Source of the DNA: Actinomadura graeca
GTDB taxonomy: Bacteria; Actinomycetota; Actinomycetes; Streptosporangiales; Streptosporangiaceae
Length of the DNA: 64,000 bases
NCBI RefSeq assembly: GCF_019175365.1
Contig: NZ_CP059572.1
Span: 1,426,001 to 1,490,000 of the forward strand
Reading direction: 5' to 3'
Position 1 is the first letter of the stretch; each line of letters opens with the position of its first letter. This document shows, piece after piece, positions 18,376 through 26,614 of this stretch. The notes beneath the pieces are model-generated. The model ran no database searches. It was not told the DNA's origin and saw nothing but the letters and a program-made list of their open reading frames with translations. Position numbers and translations under genes: made by a program.

Positions 18376-18692
18376 CCCGTAATAAAGCGGCTCAAATTCA
18401 CCGGCATTAAGGGAACGATTTAGGCACCATCGGTTGCTTCAAAGAAATCAGCCAAGGCACCAGGTCAGGGCCCGCAGCAACATCTCGAACACGGAATTCC
18501 ATGCTCCGACGAGGTGGCGCATTTAAATGTCTGGCCCCGTCAGCCAGTTGAGTCCCACCCCAAAAAAAGAGGGTCGGCGCCTTCAGCATACCGATGACTC
18601 CGGCCGAAACAGACGATCGACCAGTACTTGTCATGCCAGGGCTCGGATGGGAATATCTCAGCAAGAACCAGCGACTGGAAGTGAGTGACATC
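18376..18692. other. Intergenic region, AT-richer
   Basis: About 300 bases with no convincing gene. A minus-strand 95-codon frame is open but matches nothing I know and lacks actinomycete third-position bias. The lower GC and short A runs near 18560 suggest non-coding or foreign DNA. Confidence 0.35.
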
Positions 18693-18962
18693 ATGACCAG
18701 GCCATGGGAAGCCGATCACGACGCGGGATTCCTTCGGAGGCTAGGGAAGACGGCCGCCGAGGTGGGCGACAGCCGCACCACGCAGGACTGTCCCGAGATC
18801 TGGGAGCTGGACAACGGCGATATCGCCGTCATCGGCCGTGACGCGACCACCGCGTACAGCGATCGGCTCCCGCCGGGGGTCAGGATCGGCTCCGACGAAC
18901 GGCTCGTGATCATCTCTGGCCGCCTGCTCTCGGCAGCCAAGCCAGACATCCCCGACGTCTGA
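18693..18962 (+). CDS. Small conserved actinobacterial protein, function unknown
   Basis: An 89-residue protein from the ATG at 18693 (a GTG at 18681 is also in frame). The core CPEIWELDNGDIAVIGRDAT, followed by LPPGVRIGSDERLVIISG and SAAKPDIPD, resembles a small protein often seen in multiple copies in streptomycetes and actinomaduras, in my recollection frequently beside XRE/DUF397 gene pairs. No such partner is present here. No catalytic motif is visible. Function unknown. Confidence 0.55.
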   Translation: MTRPWEADHDAGFLRRLGKTAAEVGDSRTTQDCPEIWELDNGDIAVIGRDATTAYSDRLPPGVRIGSDERLVIISGRLLSAAKPDIPDV

Positions 18963-19452
18963 CCTGATCACGAGGCAGGCAGGCGACACGGTCGGCCACG
19001 AGGCCAGCCGCCCAAAGTGGGTCTGTAAGGCATCGAGACCCATTCCGAATCGCACGACCGGTCCACCGCCCCTCTTTCCACCTGGCAGCGCAGAGCTGCG
19101 CGTTGCGACACGTCCGCAGGTCCTGGGGTCGTCGGGGAATAGGCGGGGGCGGCGGTTTCATGCGATTTTGGACGAGGAGTACCGGCGTGCGCCCGCGCCT
19201 CCACCTGAGCCCCCCGCTCCCCGGCGCCGTCGTGGCCGGGCTCCGCTCGCTTGGGGTGCCGCGGGCGTCGTTGTGCTGGTGCCGCTGGTCCGGAGGTTGT
19301 TCCGGGGCTGAGCGCCGGGGGCGGGGGTGGGGTTAGCTCCACCTCTGATCTTGGAGGTGGGCTCCGGGCGTGGGGTGGTTGGGCCCAGTGTCCGGGAGGA
19401 CTCCGGGCGGCAGGGTTGTTGTCATCTGGACGACCCGGCTCGGAGGAACGGC
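18963..19452. other. Intergenic region with a hairpin
   Basis: Nearly 500 bases without a supportable gene; short frames here are low complexity. A perfect inverted repeat CCACCTC (19339-19345) / GAGGTGG (19354-19360) with an 8-base loop lies about 95 bases before the PAP2 start. It could be a terminator for the upstream small gene or a leader structure. It has no T run. Confidence 0.4.
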
Positions 19453-20661
19453 ATGGCTGACGGTGTGATCCGCGTTCGCGGGGGGTGGACGGCGCGCGCG
19501 GCGCGGCCGTTGGTGACGGAGGTGGCGCTGCTGCTGGGGCTGTTCGCGTTCTACAAGTGGGGGCGGACGCTGGTGCGGCACGGGCCCGGGGAGGCGATGG
19601 AGAACGCCCGGTGGCTGTGGGGGTTCGAGCGGTCGTGGCTGCCGAGCGAGGTGTCGCTGCAGCACTGGGCGCTGGGGTGGGACCACACGGCGTACCTCGC
19701 GAACGTGTACTACGTGTCGGTGCATTTCCCGGGGACGGCGGTGCTGCTGGTCTGGTTGTACGTGCGGCACCGGAGCTCCTATCGGCGGGTGCGGAACGAG
19801 CTGGTGGTGCTGACGGCGGCGGGGCTGGTCGTGCACATGCTCTTCCCGCTGGCGCCGCCGAGGCTGGCGGGGATCGGAGCGGTGGACACGATGCTGACGG
19901 TGGGGCCGTCGGCGTACCCGGCGGCGGCGGACGAGATCGCGAACCAGTACGCGGCGATGCCGTCGCTGCACATCGGGTGGGCGCTGCTGGTGGCCGTCGC
20001 GGTGGTGCGGGCGTCGCGGAGCCGGTGGCGGTGGGTGGTCGCGCTGCACGCTCCGGTCACGGTGTTCGTGGTGGTGGTGACGGCGAACCACTACTGGACG
20101 GACGGGCTGGTGGCCGCGGGGCTGCTGGCGGGGGCCGTGCTCGTGGTGAAATGGCTGCATGATTCCCCTGCACACCAGTGGCGAGGAGCCGGACGTCCCC
20201 GTGGCGGTGCTGCCGGTGGGGAGTCACGAGCAGCACGGCCCGTTCCTGCCGCTGGCGACGGACACGGTGATCGCGTGCACGGTCGCGGAGGCGATCGCGC
20301 GGTCCTACCCGGTGCGGCTGCTGCCGCCCGTGACGATCTCGTGCTCGCAGGAGCATGCCGCCTGGCCGGGGACCGTGAGCATCTCGGCGGCGACGCTGAG
20401 CGCGGTGGTGCGGGACGTCGCCCGGTCGCTGCGCGGGGCCGGGGTGCCGAAGCTGGTGCTGGTGAACGGGCACGGGGGCAACTACGTGCTGGGGAACGTC
20501 GTCCAGGAGGCGGGCGGGGACATGGCCCTGTTCCCCGCGCTGGAGGACTGGGACGCGGCGCGGGACGCGGCGGGCATCGCGACACCGGCGGTCAGCGACA
20601 TGCACGCCGGGGAGCTGGAGACGTCGATCCTGCTGCACGCCCGTCCGGAGCTGGTGCGTGA
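19453..20661 (+). CDS. PAP2-superfamily membrane phosphatase/transferase, 3' end probably frameshifted
   Basis: The PAP2 domain fills residues 1 to about 235: hydrophobic helices, MPSLHIGWALLVAVAVV with the catalytic His, and TANHYWTDGLVAAGLLAGAV. It resembles the PAP2 half of the fusion at 8967. ATG at 19453 has GGAGGAACG upstream. After VVKWLH (about 20160) the frame continues for some 165 codons of Arg/Gly/Ala-rich sequence lying out of frame over the next gene. That tail looks non-coding. A stop in the neighbouring frame at 20160-20162 would overlap the next ATG in the usual ATGA way, so a one- or two-base indel near the 3' end is likely. The substrate is presumably a lipid phosphate. Confidence 0.75.
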   Translation: MADGVIRVRGGWTARAARPLVTEVALLLGLFAFYKWGRTLVRHGPGEAMENARWLWGFERSWLPSEVSLQHWALGWDHTAYLANVYYVSVHFPGTAVLLVWLYVRHRSSYRRVRNELVVLTAAGLVVHMLFPLAPPRLAGIGAVDTMLTVGPSAYPAAADEIANQYAAMPSLHIGWALLVAVAVVRASRSRWRWVVALHAPVTVFVVVVTANHYWTDGLVAAGLLAGAVLVVKWLHDSPAHQWRGAGRPRGGAAGGESRAARPVPAAGDGHGDRVHGRGGDRAVLPGAAAAARDDLVLAGACRLAGDREHLGGDAERGGAGRRPVAARGRGAEAGAGERARGQLRAGERRPGGGRGHGPVPRAGGLGRGAGRGGHRDTGGQRHARRGAGDVDPAARPSGAGA

Positions 20662-20845
20662 GGGGTACGCCGGCGCCGACCATCTGGCCGACGACCGGCG
20701 GCACCTGCTCACGGCGGGGATGGCGCCCTACACGGAGTCGGGGGTGGTGGGGCGGCCGTCACTGGCCTCGGCCGGCAAGGGCGAGGGCGTCCTGGCGAGC
20801 CTCGTCGGGTCGTTCGGGGACTGCCTGGCGGTCCTTCAGCAGTAG
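20159..20845 (+). CDS. Creatininase-family amidohydrolase
   Basis: A 228-residue protein of the creatininase fold, a di-metal amidohydrolase family that includes creatinine amidohydrolase, MftE and the archaeal formamidopyrimidine deformylase ArfB. Metal-binding and signature stretches are all present: LPVGSHEQHGPFLPLATDT near the N-terminus, LVNGHGGNYVLGN mid-protein and SDMHAGELETSILL with the second His/Glu set. It starts at an ATG embedded in the end of the PAP2 domain region and converges on the membrane protein gene at 20759, overlapping it by 87 bases. Beside a GTP cyclohydrolase II paralogue, a role as a pyrimidine/pterin amide or formamide hydrolase is a reasonable inference. Confidence 0.85.
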   Translation: MIPLHTSGEEPDVPVAVLPVGSHEQHGPFLPLATDTVIACTVAEAIARSYPVRLLPPVTISCSQEHAAWPGTVSISAATLSAVVRDVARSLRGAGVPKLVLVNGHGGNYVLGNVVQEAGGDMALFPALEDWDAARDAAGIATPAVSDMHAGELETSILLHARPELVREGYAGADHLADDRRHLLTAGMAPYTESGVVGRPSLASAGKGEGVLASLVGSFGDCLAVLQQ

Positions 20846-21676
20846 GGCCGCGGCGCCGGGGAGGCTCGCGACGAAGGTGAGCACCCCGTACACGACGGCG
20901 ACGGTCAGGCCCTGCGCGGAGCCGAGCCCGGCCGCGCCGAACGCCAGGGCGAGGACGGCCTCGCGGGGGCCCCAGCCGCCGACGTTCAGCGGCAGCGCCA
21001 TCACCAGCAGCGCCAGCAGGACGAGCGGGACGAGGTCCGCCAGCGGGGCCGTCGCGCCGGCGAGGCGGGCCGCGACGAGGAACAGGGTGACGTGCCCGGC
21101 GAGGGCCCCCGCGGACAGCGCCAGCACGGACGGCCAGGCGTCCAGGACGGGGCGGACGTCGAAGGACCGGCGGACGAGGACGAACGCCCCAGCGAGCAGG
21201 CTCAGCACGACGGTCGCGGGGATCACCGCGGGGGCGAGCGCGGGCAGCAGCGCCGGGCGGGCCAGCACGACTCCCAGCCCCGCGGCCAGGAGGACCACCT
21301 GGCCCGCGGCCCGTTCGAGGACGACGGCGCGGACGCCGCGCGCCACGTCCCCGGAGCGGTGCCCGTGGCTGACGGCGCGGTGCACGTCGCCGAGGACGCC
21401 GGCGGGCAGGACGGCGTTGAGGAACTGCGAGCGGTAGTAGTCGGCGACGGCCGTGCCGAGCGGCAGCCGCAGGCCGAGGCGGCGGGCGACCGCGCACCAG
21501 CGGGCGGCGCTGAGCACGGTGGTCGCGAGGCCGATGCCGAGGGCGATCGCGATGGAGGGGCCGTCGATGGCGTGCAGGGCGTCCACGAACGCGGCGGTGC
21601 TGTGCCACCACAGCAGCGCGGCGAGGATGCCGAGGCCGGTGAGCAGGCGCAGCCACGGCCAGAGCCTGCGGGTCAT
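20759..21676 (-). CDS. Multi-pass membrane protein, lysylphosphatidylglycerol-synthase-TM / UPF0104 type
   Basis: A 305-residue polytopic protein with about seven or eight hydrophobic helices. The family signature is seen in YYRSQFLNAVLPAGVLGDVHRAV and in LPLNVGGWGPREAVLALAF. This fold includes MprF-like flippase domains and dolichol-mannose/glycolipid transport-like proteins. Start ATG at 21676 overlaps the methyltransferase stop (ATGA). It is the last gene of the GTP-cyclohydrolase operon; a lipid-linked product flipped across the membrane would fit. Confidence 0.8.
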   Translation of the reverse strand: MTRRLWPWLRLLTGLGILAALLWWHSTAAFVDALHAIDGPSIAIALGIGLATTVLSAARWCAVARRLGLRLPLGTAVADYYRSQFLNAVLPAGVLGDVHRAVSHGHRSGDVARGVRAVVLERAAGQVVLLAAGLGVVLARPALLPALAPAVIPATVVLSLLAGAFVLVRRSFDVRPVLDAWPSVLALSAGALAGHVTLFLVAARLAGATAPLADLVPLVLLALLVMALPLNVGGWGPREAVLALAFGAAGLGSAQGLTVAVVYGVLTFVASLPGAAALLLKDRQAVPERPDEARQDALALAGRGQ

Positions 21677-22473
21677 GGCGCGGCCCCCGGTGCCGGTACT
21701 TTCCCCCATATCGGTGTCTCCCCCGGTATCGCGAGCAGGTCGGCGTGGTGGACTTCGACGTACAGCCCGGTGGCGAGGCGGCGGCGGAGGTAGCCGGCGG
21801 CGGCCGGGGCCAGGTCGGGGCGCTGCTCGACCGCGGCGGCGACCCAGCCGCGCAGCCACGTGGCCGCCAGCTCGGCGCGGACGGGGCCGAGCTTCCACGG
21901 GCTCGGGCGGGTGCGCAGCGCGGCGCCGCGCCGTCCGAGGGCCTCGGCGGCGGCGGCGACCGCGTCGGGGCCGAGGAGTCCGCCGCGCCGCTGGTGGTCG
22001 TTGAACGCGGCGCCGATCTCGGCGTCGAGGGGGTCGGACGGGGTCAGCCGGACCCGTCCGACGACGGACAGGGTCAGCAGCGCGGGGACGCGGGCGCCGG
22101 TGATCGCGGCGGCGAGGCCGTCCAGCTCGGCGAGGGTGAGGATGTCCAGCAGCGCGGACGCGGCGACCAGCGAGGCACCGGCGAGGTCGGCGGCGCCGAG
22201 GTCGGCGATCTTCCCCTGGCGGGTCTCGTGCGGCGCGGCGACGGTGGCCTCCGCGAGCAGGGCGGGGTCGCTGTCGTAGAGGATCCAGTGCTGGGGGCCG
22301 GGCAGCCGCGGGGCGAGCCAGCGCGCGAGGGAGCCGGTGCCGCAGCCGACGTCCCACAGCAGCAGCGGCCCGGGCGGGAGCGCGGCGCGGAGCGGGTCGA
22401 GCAGGTCGGCGGCGCGGGCGCCGGCGTCGGCGGGCTCGCGCAGGGCCAGCCAGGACGGTGCGTAGCCGGTCAT
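21673..22473 (-). CDS. Class I SAM-dependent methyltransferase
   Basis: A 266-residue Rossmann-fold methyltransferase. Motif I is LLWDVGCGTGSLARWLAP, preceded by a short helical N-terminus (SWLALREPADAGARAADLL); the acidic strand-2 end is HWILYDSDPALL. Strand 4 region is SLVAASALLDILTLAEL. The acceptor is unknown. Both ends overlap the neighbouring genes by four bases, so expression is coupled to the glycosyltransferase upstream and the membrane protein downstream. Confidence 0.85.
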   Translation of the reverse strand: MTGYAPSWLALREPADAGARAADLLDPLRAALPPGPLLLWDVGCGTGSLARWLAPRLPGPQHWILYDSDPALLAEATVAAPHETRQGKIADLGAADLAGASLVAASALLDILTLAELDGLAAAITGARVPALLTLSVVGRVRLTPSDPLDAEIGAAFNDHQRRGGLLGPDAVAAAAEALGRRGAALRTRPSPWKLGPVRAELAATWLRGWVAAAVEQRPDLAPAAAGYLRRRLATGLYVEVHHADLLAIPGETPIWGKVPAPGAAP

Positions 22474-23582
22474 CGTCCCTCCCCGAGCCCGTCCAGGACG
22501 GCGGCCATGCGGCGGGACGTCTCGTCCCAGCCCCGCAGGGTCGCGCGCCTGCGCCGCGCGGTGGTGCGCAGCCGCGACCGCAGGTCGGGCTCGACGAGCC
22601 AGTGGCGGAGCGCGGCGGCGAGCGCGCCCGGGTCGCCGGGCGGGACGAGCAGGCCCGGGACGGCGCCGGACGGGTCGCGCCCGACGGTCTCGGGGACGCC
22701 GTCCACGGCCGTGGCGAGGACGGGCACGCCGCGGGCGAGCGCCTCCGTCACGACCATGCCGTAGGTCTCGGCGCGGGAGGCCAGGACGGCGAGGTCCGCG
22801 GCGGCGTAGGCGGCGGCGAGCCGCGGGCCGGTCTTCGGGCCGGTCAGGCGGACGCGGTCGCCGAGGCGGTGCCGCCCGATGAGCCGCCGCAGCCGCGTGA
22901 CATGGCCGGGGTCGCGATCGAGGGGGCCGGTGAGCTCACACGACCAGGGCAGGTGCGCGACCGCGGCGAGGGCCTCCACGAGCAGGTCGTGACCCTTGCG
23001 GGGGGTCAGCGACGCCACGCACAGCAGCCGCGACGCGCCGTCGGTGCCGGTCGCGAGCGGCGCCGGCTCGGTGCCCGGCTGGACGGCGTGGACGCGTCCG
23101 GGGGCGAGGCCGTGGTGCTCGATGAGGCGGCCGCGCGCCCACGGGCTCGTCGCGATGACCGCGGTGGCGGCCCGCAGGACGGCGCGCTCCCGCGCGTCGA
23201 GGTCGGCGGCGACGTGGTCGGGCAGGCCCGTCTCGTCCGCGAGCGGGAGGTGCACGAGGACCGCGAGACGCAGCCGGTCCGCGTGCGGGACGACGACGCC
23301 GGGGACGCCGCACGCGACGAGCCCGTCCAGCAGCACGACGGAGCCGTCGGGCAGCCCGGCGAGGGCGCGGTCGAGCGCCTCGCGGTCGCGGTGGTCCGGC
23401 CGGGGCCAGGCGCCCGGGACGGCCAGCTCGCGGACGGGCCGCCCCGCCGACGCGAGGCCCCGGCACAGCCGCCGGTCGTAGACGTTGCCGCCGCTCGGGG
23501 CGGTGTCGTCGTCGACGTCGCCGGGGACGACGACGCAGATCCCGTCCGCGGCGACCGCCGCCACGGCGCCGTCGCGGGTCAC
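22470..23582 (-). CDS. Glycosyltransferase family 4
   Basis: A 370-residue GT-B glycosyltransferase. The C-terminal nucleotide-sugar domain is clear: [20 protein letters not shown], then [23 protein letters not shown], which contains the E-x7-E motif of retaining GT4 enzymes. The N-terminal domain begins with [19 protein letters not shown], an acceptor-side glycine loop. The GTG at 23582 is chosen for its GTGA overlap with the preceding stop. The likely reaction is sugar transfer from a nucleotide sugar onto the cluster's product or a lipid carrier. Confidence 0.88.
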   Translation of the reverse strand: MTRDGAVAAVAADGICVVVPGDVDDDTAPSGGNVYDRRLCRGLASAGRPVRELAVPGAWPRPDHRDREALDRALAGLPDGSVVLLDGLVACGVPGVVVPHADRLRLAVLVHLPLADETGLPDHVAADLDARERAVLRAATAVIATSPWARGRLIEHHGLAPGRVHAVQPGTEPAPLATGTDGASRLLCVASLTPRKGHDLLVEALAAVAHLPWSCELTGPLDRDPGHVTRLRRLIGRHRLGDRVRLTGPKTGPRLAAAYAAADLAVLASRAETYGMVVTEALARGVPVLATAVDGVPETVGRDPSGAVPGLLVPPGDPGALAAALRHWLVEPDLRSRLRTTARRRRATLRGWDETSRRMAAVLDGLGEGR

Positions 23583-23977
23583 AGCGCGCACTCGTAACTC
23601 GCCCACGCGACGTGGGATTCGCGCAGCGTGACGGTGATCCCCGACAGGCCGAGCGCGTTCTTGCCGAGGGCGCCCGCGCGGACCCGGTCGGCGAGCCGGT
23701 CGGCGATGACCTTGGCGAGGAACTCCGTCGAGGTGTTGAGGCCGGCGAACTCGGGTTCGTCGTCCAGGTTGCGGTAGTTCAGCGCGGCGAGGACGTCGCC
23801 GAGCTCGCCGGTGGCCAGGCCGATGTCGACGACGATGTTGTCCGCGTCGAGCTCGGCGCGGCGGAACGTGGCGTCGACGACGTAGGTGGCGCCGTGCAGC
23901 CGCTGCGCGGGCCCGAACACCTCCCCCCGGAAGCTGTGCGCGATCATGATGTGGCCGCGGACGGTGATGCCGAACAA
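23579..23977 (-). CDS. 6-pyruvoyltetrahydropterin synthase / QueD homologue lacking catalytic residues
   Basis: A 132-residue T-fold protein. The fold pattern is clear ([26 protein letters not shown] split over residues 10-35), but key residues are changed. The zinc HGH is HGA (His28, Ala30), the catalytic Cys position is Ala24, and the Asp-His pair is Asn67-Tyr68. The pterin-anchoring Glu near the C-terminus ([11 protein letters not shown]) and a TSTEFL stretch remain. So it may bind a pterin-like ligand without doing PTPS/QueD chemistry. I recall that the S. coelicolor homologue SCO6650 has a solved structure lacking zinc and the triad. Its ATG at 23977 follows the dehydrogenase by 40 bases. 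Confidence 0.85.
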   Translation of the reverse strand: MFGITVRGHIMIAHSFRGEVFGPAQRLHGATYVVDATFRRAELDADNIVVDIGLATGELGDVLAALNYRNLDDEPEFAGLNTSTEFLAKVIADRLADRVRAGALGKNALGLSGITVTLRESHVAWASYECAL

Positions 23978-24017
23978 GCGAGGACCTCCTGGCTGTGGGC
24001 GGGCCGGGTGTGGCTGA

Positions 24018-24989
24018 TCAGGTGTAGGCGATCCGGTGGCAGAGGGCGGGCAGCGTCCCGTCCGCCAGCCGGGGCATGACCTCCGGCAGTTCCGTGAAGG
24101 CGCTCTCCCCGGTGATCAGCGCGTCGAAGGCGGGGTCGGCGAGCAGGCGCAGCGCCAGCGCGAGCCGGTCGGCGAAGCTCCGCCGCCCCCGCCGCGCCGG
24201 GATCGCGCCGACCTGGCTGCTGCGGACGGCCAGCCGGCGCGAGTGGAAGAACTCCCCGAGCCGGACGGCGACGCTGCGGTCCCCGTACCAGCTGAGCTCG
24301 ATGACCTCCCCCTCGGGCGCGAGCAGTTCGAGCGAGCGGGTGAGGCCCTCCTCGGTGGCGCTGGCGTGCACCACCAGGTCGCAGCCCCCTTCGGCGTCCT
24401 GCGGGGCGGCGAAACCGACGCCGAGGGCCTTCGCGATCGCGGCGCGGGACGGGTCGGTGTCGACGAGCTGCACGGACGCCCCGGGCAGGCCGCGCAGGAC
24501 TCCCGCGACCGCGCACCCGACCATCCCGGCGCCGACGACCGCGACCCGGTCGCCGACCAGCGGCGCCGCGTCCCACAGGGCGTTCACGGCGGTCTCGACC
24601 GTCCCGGCGAGGACGGCGCGCTCCGGCGGCACGTCCGCCGGGACGGGGGTGACCGACGCGGCCCGGACGACGTACCGGGTCTGGTGCGGGTAGAGGCAGA
24701 AGACCGGGCGGCCGAGCAGCGCGGCCGGGCCGTGCTCGACGACGCCGACGTTGAGGTACCCGTACTTGACGGGCGCGGGGAACCCGCCGTCCTGGAAGGG
24801 GGCGCGCATCAGCTCGTGCTGGCTCTCGGGGACGCCGCCGCGGAACACCAGCGCCTCGGTGCCGCGGCTCACGCCGGAGCAGACCGTCCTGACCAGGACG
24901 TCGTCGGGGCCGGGCTCGGGCAGCGTCTCCGCGCGGATCTCCCCCTCACCTGGCGACCGGATCCAGAACGCGAGGGCGTCGCGCTCCAT
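24018..24989 (-). CDS. Medium-chain (zinc-type) alcohol dehydrogenase-like oxidoreductase
   Basis: A 323-residue MDR-family protein. The GroES-like half has [21 protein letters not shown], a sequence typical of the branch that lacks the structural zinc lobe. The nucleotide-binding half has [17 protein letters not shown] and an acidic end LVDTDPSR, suggesting NAD(H) or NADP(H). Start ATG at 24989 has a strong AAGGAGGG seven bases upstream; it overlaps the CDP-alcohol transferase frame by 44 bases. Probably reduces or oxidises a carbonyl/hydroxyl on the pathway intermediate. Confidence 0.85.
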   Translation of the reverse strand: MERDALAFWIRSPGEGEIRAETLPEPGPDDVLVRTVCSGVSRGTEALVFRGGVPESQHELMRAPFQDGGFPAPVKYGYLNVGVVEHGPAALLGRPVFCLYPHQTRYVVRAASVTPVPADVPPERAVLAGTVETAVNALWDAAPLVGDRVAVVGAGMVGCAVAGVLRGLPGASVQLVDTDPSRAAIAKALGVGFAAPQDAEGGCDLVVHASATEEGLTRSLELLAPEGEVIELSWYGDRSVAVRLGEFFHSRRLAVRSSQVGAIPARRGRRSFADRLALALRLLADPAFDALITGESAFTELPEVMPRLADGTLPALCHRIAYT

Positions 24990-25704
24990 GGGCCCTCCTT
25001 CCGCGCCGGGTCCCCGGCCCCATGCCCGCACCCGCCAGCGCGCGGCGGCGCGCGGCGAGCCACAGGACGTCCCGTCCGAACGACCAGGTGAGCAGCCCGA
25101 GGGCCGCGGCCACGAGCAGCCGCGCGTGCGGGACGACCCCGGCGGCGGCGACGACCAGCACGACCCCCTGCACGACCGCGACGGCCTTGCGCGCCAGGCT
25201 CGGGGGCAGCGACGCCCGCAGCCACGGCGCCGCCCACGCGGCGGCGGCGAACACGTACCGCATCGCGCCGATCGCCAGCACCCACGCCCCGGCGGACGCG
25301 GCGACCTGCGCCGACAGCACGAGGATCAGGAACGCGTCGACCTCCATGTCGAACCGCGCGCCGAGCTCGGAGACGGTCCCGGTGCGGCGGGCGACCCGGC
25401 CGTCGACGCCGTCCAGGACGAGCGCGGCCGCGGCGATGCCGACCAGGACCGCGACCGGCCCGCCGCCGCGCGCCAGGTGCGCGGCCACCAGCGCGGTCAC
25501 CGCGCCGGCCAAGACGACCCGGGCGAGCGTCACGTGGTCGGCCGGGCCGAGCGCGCGACGCCTCCGGAACGCCGACGTCAGAACGCTCCACGAGCCCGCC
25601 GCGTAGGCGGCCCCCGCCGCCCAGCCGACCGGGCCGGGGCGCAGCACCGCGAGCAGGGCGAGCTGCGCCGCCACCGCCGCCCCGAGCTCCCGCCGCCGCG
25701 TCAT
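24946..25704 (-). CDS. CDP-alcohol phosphatidyltransferase family protein
   Basis: A 252-residue integral membrane enzyme. The signature D-x2-DG-x2-AR-x8-G-x3-D-x3-D is complete: DGVDGRVARRTG, then ELGARFDMEVD. Six hydrophobic helices follow the family pattern. Such enzymes join a CDP-activated alcohol (often CDP-diacylglycerol) to an acceptor alcohol such as inositol phosphate or glycerol phosphate. The ATG at 25704 overlaps the GTP cyclohydrolase stop (ATGA). It provides the strongest hint that the cluster makes a phospholipid- or phosphodiester-linked product. Confidence 0.88.
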   Translation of the reverse strand: MTRRRELGAAVAAQLALLAVLRPGPVGWAAGAAYAAGSWSVLTSAFRRRRALGPADHVTLARVVLAGAVTALVAAHLARGGGPVAVLVGIAAAALVLDGVDGRVARRTGTVSELGARFDMEVDAFLILVLSAQVAASAGAWVLAIGAMRYVFAAAAWAAPWLRASLPPSLARKAVAVVQGVVLVVAAAGVVPHARLLVAAALGLLTWSFGRDVLWLAARRRALAGAGMGPGTRRGRRAHGARRPRVLDPVAR

Positions 25705-26345
25705 CCGCGCACCTCGCCCGCGGTCAGCGTGTCGAGCTGGGGCAGGTCGTGGCCCAGCCGGTCGCGCTTGGCGGTCAGGTAGCGGATGTTGTCGTCGCTG
25801 ACGGGGACGAGGAGCGGGACGCGCGCCGAGACGGCCATCCCGTACGCCTCCAGGGCGCGCACCTTGTCCGGGTTGTTCGACAGCAGCCGCACCGAGCGGA
25901 CCCCGAGGTGCCGCAGCACCCGCGCGGCCGGGCCGTAGTCGCGCACGTCCACGGGCAGGCCGATGGCGGTGGCGGAGTCGACGGTGTCCAGCCCCTGGTC
26001 GTCCTGGAGGACGTGGGTGCGGATCTTCGCGACCAGCCCGATCCCGCGGCCCTCGTGGCCGCGCAGGTACACCAGCACGCCCGCCCCCTCCCGCGCGACG
26101 GCGTCCAGCGCGGCGCCGAGCTGGTCGCCGCACTCGCAGCGGGTCGCCCCGAAGATGTCGCCCGTCATGCACTCGGAGTGCATCCGGACGAGCACGTCCT
26201 CACGTCCCCCGACGTCCCCCCGGACGAGGGCCAAGTGCTCGTGCCCGTCGACCGGGTCCCGGAACGCGACGGCGCGGAAGACGCCGCGCCGCGTCCTCAG
26301 GTCGGCCTCCGCCATGTCGTCGTGATCGATGCCCTGGTCGCGCAT
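25701..26345 (-). CDS. GTP cyclohydrolase II paralogue (RibA-like)
   Basis: A 214-residue stand-alone GTP cyclohydrolase II. Zinc cysteines appear as SECMTGDIFGATRCEC, the GTP-binding loop as YLRGHEGRGIGL, and NNPDKVRALEAYG is the C-terminal signature. The tyrosine preceding LRGHEGRG (Tyr93) is retained; in the family this residue is associated with full conversion to the diaminopyrimidine rather than stopping at the formamide. It is not in a riboflavin operon and lacks the fused RibB domain. ATG at 26345 has AAGGGGAA upstream and is the first gene of the seven-gene operon. It likely supplies a GTP-derived pyrimidine to the neighbouring genes. Confidence 0.92.
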   Translation of the reverse strand: MRDQGIDHDDMAEADLRTRRGVFRAVAFRDPVDGHEHLALVRGDVGGREDVLVRMHSECMTGDIFGATRCECGDQLGAALDAVAREGAGVLVYLRGHEGRGIGLVAKIRTHVLQDDQGLDTVDSATAIGLPVDVRDYGPAARVLRHLGVRSVRLLSNNPDKVRALEAYGMAVSARVPLLVPVSDDNIRYLTAKRDRLGHDLPQLDTLTAGEVRG

Positions 26346-26614
26346 CGTTCCCCTTCCTCGGCCCGGCAATCACCCTTGGTACGTGGCGGACCGCCGCACG
26401 GTTGCGTCCGAAATCACTCTATCCATGAACGATTCAAGCCATGAATAAACTGAATCCGCTGTGTTACCAGGTGACACGCAGAGGGACCCGCGGAAGGTTC
26501 AGGGTCGGCGACGATCTTCCGGCAAGCTGTCCATGGGCCGGGTGGGCGCCGGAGGCGTCCCGCCCCGGCCGGACCATCACCGCAACGGCGGGACCGTCCC
26601 GCGGAGGAGGACCC
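26346..26614. promoter_or_regulatory. Divergent promoter region with inverted repeats
   Basis: The gap between the GTP cyclohydrolase paralogue and the sugar-binding lipoprotein has an AT-rich core at 26410-26460. Two symmetric sites stand out: ATTCA/TGAAT arms at 26432-26446 and the near-palindrome GTGTTACCAGGTGACAC at 26461-26477. Either may be an operator for one of the two divergent genes. The regulator is not in view. Confidence 0.45.

Noticed and set aside
18407..18694. A 95-codon minus-strand frame in the AT-richer gap.
   Set aside because: No recognisable domain, no host third-position bias and an antisense relation to the small conserved gene at 18693.
26441..26614. Upstream start of the sugar-binding lipoprotein at 26441.
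   Set aside because: It would add 58 residues before a clear lipoprotein signal peptide; the ATG at 26615 has a strong ribosome site.
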